Positions 1 through 4,935 of a stretch of DNA of 5,144 nt are shown one piece after another. The notes under the pieces are model-generated. The model was not told the origin of the DNA and did not search any database. It worked only from the letters and a program-made list of their open reading frames with translations. Within the stretch, counting starts at the first letter, position 1; every line of letters begins with the position of its first letter. The DNA comes from Candidatus Cloacimonadota bacterium (GTDB lineage: Bacteria; Cloacimonadota; Cloacimonadia; Cloacimonadales; TCS61), in contig DRTC01000390.1 of the NCBI GenBank assembly GCA_011372345.1, positions 1-5,144 of the forward strand, given 5' to 3'. Made by a program: the position numbers and the translations under genes.

Positions 1-26
1 AAAAGAAATATTGAGCCAATTCTGAC

Positions 27-53
27 ATGTTCCCAAATTCCATTTGGGAACAT
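27..53. repeat. Perfect 12-bp inverted repeat (hairpin copy 1)
   Basis: The arms ATGTTCCCAAAT (27-38) and ATTTGGGAACAT (42-53) are exact reverse complements around a 3-nt loop, TCC. No T-run follows, so it is a poor intrinsic terminator. It shares the TTCCCAAAT...GGGAA core, at identical internal spacing, with the hairpin at 124-151, so I read it as one copy of a dispersed palindromic repeat, possibly of the REP type. The repeat itself is seen directly; the family assignment is inference. Confidence 0.75.
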
Positions 54-123
54 AATTATTTGAGAAATTTTATTTCAAGATGTTTCTTCAATTTTTTAAA
101 ATCAAACTAAAACTTTTCCGAAA

Positions 124-151
124 TTGCATTCCCAAATGCAAGTCGGGAATG
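124..151. repeat. Related imperfect hairpin (copy 2)
   Basis: CATTCCC (127-133) pairs with GGGAATG (145-151) across an 11-nt loop. A competing small stem is also possible: TTGCATT (124-130) with AATGCAA (135-141). Aligned to the hairpin at 27-53, the TTCCCAAAT and GGGAA blocks fall at the same distance. Two outer pairs differ in both arms at once (G-C to A-T, and T-A to C-G), so pairing is kept. The inner stem is degraded. This looks like a second, diverged copy of the same element. Confidence 0.6.
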
Positions 152-216
152 AGAATAAGCAATCATATCACGATCAAACAATTCTATTTTTGAATAATCT
201 GGAAAAATAATTATTT

Positions 217-1572
217 ATGACTTATAATTCAGACACAATATCCGCGATTTCAACTCCTTCCGGAACCGGAGGGATCGCTGTTCTGCGTGTGAGCGGAGAT
301 AGGGCGATTCAGATTGTTACCGAAGTATTTGAAAGTAAAAAATCGCTTCTTTCCGTAAAATCCCATACTGCACACTTTGGGAAGATCGTTGATCAAAACA
401 AGATAATCGATGAAGTTATCATAACGGTTTTCAAAGCACCAAAAAGTTATACAGGTGAAAATGTAGTCGAAATATCCTGTCATGGCAGTAATTTTATTGC
501 TCATCAAATTTTGGAACTTTTACTCCGGAAAACCAGATTGGCTGAACCTGGAGAATTTACACAACGCGCATTTTTCAATAATAAATTGGATCTGACGCAA
601 GTCGAAGCAGTTGGAGATCTGATCAACGCTAGAACGAAAAAATCTCACCAGGCTGCATTACAGCAACTGGAAGGAAGTTTACAGCGGAAAATCGAAAAAT
701 TACTCACAAAATTAACTAAATACCGAACCTTGATCGAGCTTGAAATCGATTTTGTTGAACAGGGGCTTTCCGAATTGAACATTAAAAAAACAGAAAAGGA
801 TTTATGGAAACTTCATTCTGAACTGAATAAACTGGCGGCGACCGGAAACGAAGGATTGATCTTGCGGGATGGACTAAAGGTCAGTCTGGTTGGTGCTCCG
901 AATGTGGGCAAATCAAGCATTTTCAATGCTTTTCTGGAAACGGAAAGAGCTATTGTTACTCCTCATCCGGGAACAACCCGCGATTACCTGGAAGAAGTTA
1001 TTTCCCTCAAAGGATATCTGGTCAGGATCTTTGATACTGCAGGTTTACGCAAGACAGAAGATGCGATTGAGAAAATCGGTATTGATCGTTCCTATCAAAT
1101 AATTAAAAACTCGCATATTGTTCTTTTCATCATCGATGGGAGCGAAAATAAGCAGGAATTGAATCTACTCCAAAAACTTATCGATCCTGCAAAAATAATT
1201 AAAATCCTTAATAAAACAGACCTCTTTTCAAAAAAAGAAGAAGATAATTTCAAGCAAAAAAGATATATCCTTTGTTCAGCAATTAAAAAAGACGGTTTAG
1301 ATCGATTAAAAGAGCGTTTGTTGAAAGAAATAGAGATTTCAGAAAAAGAACTTCATTCCGGAATTTTAACGAACTCACGCCAAATCGCAGCTGTCAAAAG
1401 GTCGATAAAGTCTCTGGAAAAAGCTATTGTTTCAATTAAGAAAAAACTTGGTTATGAATTCACTGCGTTTGACCTGAAAGAAGCAAGTTCTGCTCTGGAA
1501 GAGATCATTGGAAAAATAACATCCGAAGATATTTTGAATGAGATATTTTCCAATTTCTGTATTGGGAAATAA
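217..1572 (+). CDS. mnmE: tRNA uridine-5-carboxymethylaminomethyl(34) synthesis GTPase MnmE
   Basis: MnmE, with MnmG, modifies the wobble uridine (U34) of certain tRNAs to the 5-(carboxymethyl)aminomethyl form in the cytoplasm, using a folate-derived C1 unit and GTP hydrolysis. The 451-residue product is full length for the family. The N-terminal folate-binding domain shows SDTISAISTPSGTGGIAVLRVSG-like sequence at residues 5-27, SYTGENVVEISCHGS (77-91) and AEPGEFTQRAF (109-119). The inserted G domain carries G1 GAPNVGKSS (226-234), G2 TTRD (253-256), G3 DTAGLR (273-278), G4 NKTD (332-335) and G5 SA (354-355). The C-terminal CIGK (448-451), with its conserved cysteine, is intact. ATG 217 fits the family N terminus, but its SD is weak: only GGA at 201-203, 13 nt away. 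I see no convincing promoter just upstream. The gene is neither adjacent to mnmG nor to a visible yidC/jag here. Confidence 0.97.
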   Translation: MTYNSDTISAISTPSGTGGIAVLRVSGDRAIQIVTEVFESKKSLLSVKSHTAHFGKIVDQNKIIDEVIITVFKAPKSYTGENVVEISCHGSNFIAHQILELLLRKTRLAEPGEFTQRAFFNNKLDLTQVEAVGDLINARTKKSHQAALQQLEGSLQRKIEKLLTKLTKYRTLIELEIDFVEQGLSELNIKKTEKDLWKLHSELNKLAATGNEGLILRDGLKVSLVGAPNVGKSSIFNAFLETERAIVTPHPGTTRDYLEEVISLKGYLVRIFDTAGLRKTEDAIEKIGIDRSYQIIKNSHIVLFIIDGSENKQELNLLQKLIDPAKIIKILNKTDLFSKKEEDNFKQKRYILCSAIKKDGLDRLKERLLKEIEISEKELHSGILTNSRQIAAVKRSIKSLEKAIVSIKKKLGYEFTAFDLKEASSALEEIIGKITSEDILNEIFSNFCIGK

Positions 1573-1579
1573 AATTTTT
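1547..1579 (+). terminator. Possible weak terminator hairpin at the mnmE end
   Basis: TTTCCAAT (1547-1554) can pair with ATTGGGAAA (1561-1569) through a 6-nt loop and one bulged G. A run of five T follows at 1575-1579. The hairpin lies inside the last codons of mnmE and covers those for the conserved C-terminal motif, so it may be chance. The stem is AT-rich and the T-run short; read-through is likely even if it is real. Confidence 0.25.
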
Positions 1580-1594
1580 AATTAACAGGAAAGT

Positions 1595-1623
1595 TTGAAT
1601 TCTGATTTATATTGACATAAAAT
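1595..1623 (+). promoter_or_regulatory. Candidate sigma-70-type promoter for the histidine kinase
   Basis: TTGAAT (1595-1600, 4 of 6 to the -35 consensus) and TAAAAT (1618-1623, 5 of 6 to the -10 consensus) are separated by exactly 17 nt, which predicts a transcript start near 1630. An interrupted inverted repeat, CTGATTT (1602-1608) and AAATCAG (1632-1638), straddles the -10 and could be an operator. In AT-rich DNA such matches occur often by chance. Confidence 0.35.
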
Positions 1624-1668
1624 AGTTATAAAAATCAGGACCATTGATGTGTTATCCAAAAAAAGGAT

Positions 1669-1673
1669 AAGGA
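1669..1673 (+). promoter_or_regulatory. Ribosome binding site favouring ATG 1682
   Basis: AAGGA lies 8 nt before ATG 1682. A competing site, CAGGA at 1636-1640, lies 8 nt before the in-frame GTG at 1649. I prefer 1682 because it pairs the longer SD match with ATG; the GTG start would add 11 residues. Confidence 0.5.
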
Positions 1674-1681
1674 CTTTAAAG

Positions 1682-3136
1682 ATGATGGATGTCTTATCAA
1701 AGAAAGATGGTTTTGAAAACCAAAAATCAATATTCAAGAAAAACATCCATTTTGAAAACTATCAAAATTTAAAATTTTTTATAATTTTCCTTTTTGTCTG
1801 GACTGCCTTTTTATTATATTCAGATCTTTTACTAATAAAAATCAGCAATGATCTTCCGGATTATAAAAACTTTTTATGGTTGAATTTAACTCTGATCTTT
1901 TCATTTCCAATTTTTTTCCTCGTTTATATTTTTAACAAGCCCTCAACCATCAAGGAAGTAAAGGATTATCATAATTTTTTAACTATTTTTATCAGCGCTT
2001 CGGTGATGATCATAATCGGTATTATCGCCGGTATCAAACAATCGACTCTGGGAGGATTTCCCAGCTTTCTAATCTGCGTGTTTATTTTCTCGGTCTTATT
2101 TCAGTTCAAAGGTTGGACAGTTATATTGATCTATGCTTTAAGTCTTGTTGCTTTTATTATCACTACGCTTCATTATCACCATAATCCAGCTGTTTTTTTC
2201 GTTAAAAACATCAGCATTCTTTTCTTTTTTATTTTAACTTTTATTATTTCCCGGTTCCTGCATATTGAAAAAATAAAAAATTATTTGATCAGGAAAGATT
2301 TTGGGGAAATTAATAAAAATCTGCAGACAGAAGTTGATGAAAGAAAGACGATTGAACTGGAACTGCAGAAAATGAAAGATGAACTCGAAGCTCGAGTTAA
2401 TGAAAGAACGAAAGAACTGGCAAATACATATTATGAGCTGGTGATGAAACTTAAGGAAAGCCAGAAAAAAGAAGAACAGATCAAAGCTTCCCTGCAGGAA
2501 AAAAACATTCTCCTGCAGGAGATCTATCATCGTGTCAATAATAATTTTCAGATAATTCTAAGTATGTTCCGTATGCAGGAATATAATATTAAAAACGAAA
2601 AGGTCAAAAATGTTATAAGGACAAGCCAGAACAGGATCAGATCCATGGCTTTGATCCATGAACAACTTTATAGATCAGAAAATCTGATGGATGTGAATTT
2701 CTCCCAATATATGGAAAATCTGATCATGCACCTATATTCATCTTTTCACATCGATCCTGATAAAATCGTTTTTGAGAAGCATATAAAAGGTGTTGAACTA
2801 ACTATAAATTATGCTATTCCCTGTGGATTGATCGCTAACGAGCTTATTTCTAATTGTCTGAAACACGCATTTCCCGAAAGACAGGGAAAGATATCGGTTT
2901 CCATGTCCGCAGAAAATAAAGATTATACATTTATTGTCAGTGATAACGGAATTGGTTTACCGGAAAATTTTGACTTGGAAAATCCCGAAAATTTAGGATT
3001 GCAGCTAGTGAGTATTCTGGTCGATCAAATTCATGGAAAATTAGAAATCAGCCGAGTAAAAGGAACAAAAATCAAAATATTCTTTGAAAAACCGGATAAA
3101 GAAGCAGAACTGATTTCCGGTAAAGTATCTTCATAA
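1682..3136 (+). CDS. Membrane sensor histidine kinase, HisKA_2 family, orphan in this window
   Basis: This is a predicted inner-membrane sensor kinase of 484 residues. Residue numbers below count from the alternative GTG at 1649; subtract 11 for the ATG start. Six hydrophobic segments lie at about 41-63, 74-95, 110-129, 138-152, 155-173 and 182-203, with no sizeable extracytoplasmic domain and no recognisable PAS, HAMP or GAF domain. A charged, heptad-like coiled coil (about 215-290) leads into the H-box EIYHRVNNNFQ, with phosphoacceptor His294. SQNRIRSMALIHEQLY (326-341) is typical of HisKA_2. The ATPase domain has the N-box ELISNCLKHAF (398-408, Asn402), DNGIGLP (432-438), GLQLV (450-454) and GT (472-473). 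All catalytic boxes appear intact. HisKA_2 kinases usually phosphorylate separate response regulators, including ANTAR-type ones, but none is encoded here. The signal is unknown: it could be membrane state or a small ligand. Confidence 0.9.
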   Translation: MMDVLSKKDGFENQKSIFKKNIHFENYQNLKFFIIFLFVWTAFLLYSDLLLIKISNDLPDYKNFLWLNLTLIFSFPIFFLVYIFNKPSTIKEVKDYHNFLTIFISASVMIIIGIIAGIKQSTLGGFPSFLICVFIFSVLFQFKGWTVILIYALSLVAFIITTLHYHHNPAVFFVKNISILFFFILTFIISRFLHIEKIKNYLIRKDFGEINKNLQTEVDERKTIELELQKMKDELEARVNERTKELANTYYELVMKLKESQKKEEQIKASLQEKNILLQEIYHRVNNNFQIILSMFRMQEYNIKNEKVKNVIRTSQNRIRSMALIHEQLYRSENLMDVNFSQYMENLIMHLYSSFHIDPDKIVFEKHIKGVELTINYAIPCGLIANELISNCLKHAFPERQGKISVSMSAENKDYTFIVSDNGIGLPENFDLENPENLGLQLVSILVDQIHGKLEISRVKGTKIKIFFEKPDKEAELISGKVSS

Positions 3137-3159
3137 ATTTTGTATATCTGAAAAAACTT

Positions 3160-3217
3160 TCGACTCGCCCATTTACTGCAATATACTGCGAAGGATAATA
3201 AAGGAGTTGCGAGTCGA
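3160..3217. repeat. 9-bp perfect inverted repeat in the kinase-purA gap
   Basis: TCGACTCGC (3160-3168) and GCGAGTCGA (3209-3217) are exact reverse complements separated by 40 nt. The arms are clearly richer in G+C than the surrounding sequence. The enclosed segment holds two TACTGC direct repeats exactly 10 bp apart (3174-3179, 3184-3189) and an AAAGGAG run (3200-3206). It could be a large RNA hairpin in the purA leader, a protein-binding dyad, or a small inserted repeat element. The sequence alone does not decide between these. Confidence 0.6.
3172..3199 (+). promoter_or_regulatory. Candidate promoter for purA and downstream genes
   Basis: TTTACT (3172-3177, 4 of 6 to the -35 consensus) and GATAAT (3194-3199, 5 of 6 to the -10 consensus) are 16 nt apart. 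A start near 3206 would give a purA leader of about 100 nt containing the later CGAGTCG copy. TATACT (3182-3187) is an alternative -10 but lacks a good -35. Both lie between the arms of the 3160-3217 inverted repeat, so a protein binding there could control access. Confidence 0.3.
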
Positions 3218-3243
3218 TATGAAATATTAATGAATTATGCTGT

Positions 3244-3288
3244 TTCGAGTCGTTGTCCTCTATGAAGACAAAATCCTTACAACTCGAA
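3244..3288. repeat. Further CGAGTCG copy with an inverted partner
   Basis: TTTCGAGTCG (3243-3252) matches the left flank of the upstream inverted repeat, TTTCGACTCG (3158-3167), at 9 of 10 bases. It also carries the same CGAGTCG core as the right arm. TTCGAG (3244-3249) plus TTGT (3253-3256) can pair with ACAACTCGAA (3279-3288), bulging TCG, to form a hairpin just before the purA ribosome binding site. The pairing is visible; any regulatory role is inferred. Confidence 0.4.
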
Positions 3289-3295
3289 TTTGATA

Positions 3296-3301
3296 AAGGA
3301 G
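3296..3301 (+). promoter_or_regulatory. Strong ribosome binding site that sets the purA start
   Basis: AAGGAG lies 8 nt before ATG 3310. The resulting N terminus, MSSIAVLG, aligns with the normal beginning of adenylosuccinate synthetases. In-frame TTG 3253 and ATG 3262 would add 19 or 16 residues with no family counterpart, and neither has an SD as well placed. Confidence 0.85.
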
Positions 3302-3309
3302 CTAATGAG

Positions 3310-4563
3310 ATGAGTTCAATTGCAGTTTTAGGATGTATCTGGGGAGATGAAGCAAAAGCAAAGATAGTCGATGTGTTAGCTGAAAATGCTGAGATCGTGG
3401 TCAGGTTTCAGGGTGGAAATAATGCCGGTCATACGATAAATCTCAATGGGAAGAAATATGTTTTTCACCTGGTTCCGGCAGGAATTCTGTACCCTGATAA
3501 AATGTGTGCGCTCGCAGCTGGAGTTGTCATCGATCCTTTTGATCTGATCCAGGAAATCAATAATTTGAAAAAAAAAGGCATTTCTTTTGAGGGCAGGTTT
3601 TTTCTCGATCCGAGAACGAGTATTGTTTTGCCTTTACACAAATATCTCGATGTCAAAGCAGAAAATGGCTCCAGACAAACAAAGATCGGAACAACAAAAA
3701 AAGGAATCGGTCCCTGTTACAGTGATAAAATCGCCCGAACCGGAATCTGTTTCTCCGACCTTTTTGATCAGGAATATCTAACGAATAGATTAGAAAATAT
3801 TTATTCTTCACATCGTCTCCCGGTTACGGAAATAAAACCTTTACTTGCTGATCTGATGAAAACCGGCGAAGAATTAAAACCTTTTCTCAAGCAGCTTTCA
3901 TATTTTCTGAACGAACTTTATGGACAAAACAAAAACATCCTTTTCGAAGGAGCCCAGGGTTCGCTTCTTGATATTTATTTCGGAACTTATCCCTTTGTAA
4001 CTTCTTCTCACACAATTGCTGGCGGAATTTCTGTCGGCTGCGGATTTTCTCCTAAAAAAATCGATCGGATCGTAGGCGTTTATAAAAGTTATTTTACACG
4101 AGTGGGTGAAGGTCCTTTCCCGACAGAACTAACAGATGAAACCGGAGAAAAAATCCGCATCCGCGGAAATGAATTTGGAGCAACAACCGGAAGACCGCGA
4201 CGCTGCGGCTGGTTCGATGTAGTTGCTGCGAAATACACGGCCATGATCAACGGAATCGACGAAATTGCTTTAACTTTATTGGATGTTCTTTCAGGATTTG
4301 AAACGATCAAGGTCTGTACAAAATACCTCTCCGGAAATGAAAAAACAGAAGAATTTCCTTTCAATGCTAAAATCATGGAGGAAATCCAACCAGAATATAT
4401 CGAGCTTCCCGGCTGGAAAGAAGATATTACTGAAGTTAAGAATTATGAGCAACTTCCCATAAATGCCAAAAAATATATCTCCAAAATCGAGGAACTTCTA
4501 AATAAAAAAATCTCTATTATTTCGGTGGGACCGGAGCGCAGGCAAACTATTATAATGGATTAG
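3310..4563 (+). CDS. purA: Adenylosuccinate synthetase
   Basis: PurA condenses IMP and aspartate, using GTP, to adenylosuccinate, the first committed step from IMP to AMP, in the cytoplasm. The 417-residue product is near the usual bacterial length (about 430). Visible family blocks are WGDE (11-14) with catalytic Asp13, GNNAGHT (36-42) with catalytic His41, IGTTKKGIGP (127-136) and Arg143 for IMP binding. These are followed by LFEGAQGSLLD (211-221), FGTYPFVTSS (224-233), GATTGRPRRCGWFD (290-303), LPGW (366-369) and VGPERRQT (406-413). Three places depart from the common sequence. The P-loop reads GDEAKAK instead of GDEGKGK (Ala15, Ala17). The guanine-recognition motif usually written TKLD is TLLD (322-325), keeping the Asp. 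The usual LDIDHGTYP is LDIYFGTYP (220-228). The frame is intact, so it is probably a functional, diverged enzyme. It starts the likely purA-TPR-flavodoxin unit. Confidence 0.95.
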   Translation: MSSIAVLGCIWGDEAKAKIVDVLAENAEIVVRFQGGNNAGHTINLNGKKYVFHLVPAGILYPDKMCALAAGVVIDPFDLIQEINNLKKKGISFEGRFFLDPRTSIVLPLHKYLDVKAENGSRQTKIGTTKKGIGPCYSDKIARTGICFSDLFDQEYLTNRLENIYSSHRLPVTEIKPLLADLMKTGEELKPFLKQLSYFLNELYGQNKNILFEGAQGSLLDIYFGTYPFVTSSHTIAGGISVGCGFSPKKIDRIVGVYKSYFTRVGEGPFPTELTDETGEKIRIRGNEFGATTGRPRRCGWFDVVAAKYTAMINGIDEIALTLLDVLSGFETIKVCTKYLSGNEKTEEFPFNAKIMEEIQPEYIELPGWKEDITEVKNYEQLPINAKKYISKIEELLNKKISIISVGPERRQTIIMD

Positions 4564-4604
4564 CTTTTTAGGACAACCAATTAAGGTGTAATTTGACAAA
4601 AAAA

Positions 4605-4609
4605 AAGGA
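4605..4609 (+). promoter_or_regulatory. Ribosome binding site supporting a TTG start
   Basis: AAGGA lies 8 nt before TTG 4618. An in-frame TGA at 4594-4596 rules out any start further upstream, and no ATG or GTG lies between it and the TTG. The alternative ATG 4648 has no good SD. Confidence 0.75.
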
Positions 4610-4617
4610 TAACGGAT

Positions 4618-4923
4618 TTGGATTTTCTAATCAAAAAAGTAAAAGAAATGAAACCGGATTCATCAAAATATTTCATTGATGAAAAGGAAATGCAGAGAAT
4701 CGGAACAACACTGCTGTTCTATGGTAGTCCTGATGATGCGATCAAGATCCTGAAATTAAATACATATTTTTATCCCAAATCCGCAACTGCTGCAATTAGT
4801 CTCGGGAAAGCCTATTTGAAAACAAACAATATTGATCTTGCCGGAGAATATTTTAAGAAAGCGTTATCAATCGAACCTGATAATAAGGAAATTACCAAAT
4901 TGCTCAAAGAAATGAAGGATTAG
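4618..4923 (+). CDS. Small TPR-repeat protein
   Basis: This is a 101-residue soluble protein with no signal peptide or membrane segment. After a lysine-rich, probably helical N terminus come two tetratricopeptide repeats. The second (residues 56-89) fits the 34-residue consensus well: Leu62, Gly63, Tyr66, Ala75, Phe79, Ala82 and Pro87. The first (22-55) is weaker: Gly29, Ala41 and Pro53. TPRs bind other proteins, so an adaptor role is likely, but no partner is identifiable. The stretch from the FIDEKEM segment through both repeats resembles the TPR tail that, as I recall, follows serine-hydrolase or beta-lactamase-like domains in many bacteria. Here it stands alone. The start is TTG, chosen from the SD and an upstream in-frame stop. 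It lies 54 bp after purA and 12 bp before the next gene, so co-transcription is likely. Confidence 0.85.
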   Translation: MDFLIKKVKEMKPDSSKYFIDEKEMQRIGTTLLFYGSPDDAIKILKLNTYFYPKSATAAISLGKAYLKTNNIDLAGEYFKKALSIEPDNKEITKLLKEMKD

Positions 4924-4935
4924 AATGTTTTGATT

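Noticed and set aside
27..53. Hairpin as an intrinsic terminator for an upstream gene
   Set aside because: The stem is perfect, but no T-run follows it, and a related hairpin recurs 90 bp later, which fits a repeat element better.
1..63. Possible 3' end of an upstream gene
   Set aside because: Frames 1, 2 and 3 close at 61-63, 23-25 and 12-14 respectively. The remaining 4-20 residues match nothing I recognise, so I cannot say which frame, if any, is the end of a gene.
250..507. Minus-strand open frame within mnmE
   Set aside because: It is fully contained in a highly conserved part of mnmE, with no recognisable protein features. It is a shadow of the real gene, as are the other open frames at 890-1102, 2234-2530, 3465-3656, 3587-3781 and 4089-4376.
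1612..1617. Perfect TTGACA as a -35 box for the kinase
   Set aside because: The only good -10-like sequence downstream, TATAAA at 1627-1632, is 9 nt away, too close, and nothing suitable lies 16-18 nt away.
2491..2519. Two palindromic CCTGCAGG octamers 21 bp apart in the kinase gene
   Set aside because: They encode Leu-Gln-Glu at heptad spacing in the coiled coil (LQE...LQE). Codon choice and coiled-coil periodicity explain the repeat without a DNA-level role.
3137..3309. Purine riboswitch upstream of purA
   Set aside because: I cannot recognise the conserved three-way junction and loop sequences of purine riboswitches. The visible pairing is built from CGACTCG repeats instead.
3253..3309. 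Longer PurA starting at TTG 3253 or ATG 3262
   Set aside because: The extra residues have no counterpart in the family, while ATG 3310 has an ideally spaced AAGGAG and gives the usual N terminus.
4593..4598. TTGACA as a separate promoter for the TPR gene
   Set aside because: No -10-like sequence lies 16-18 nt downstream (that stretch is in the start region, ATTTGG), and the 54-bp gap suits co-transcription with purA.
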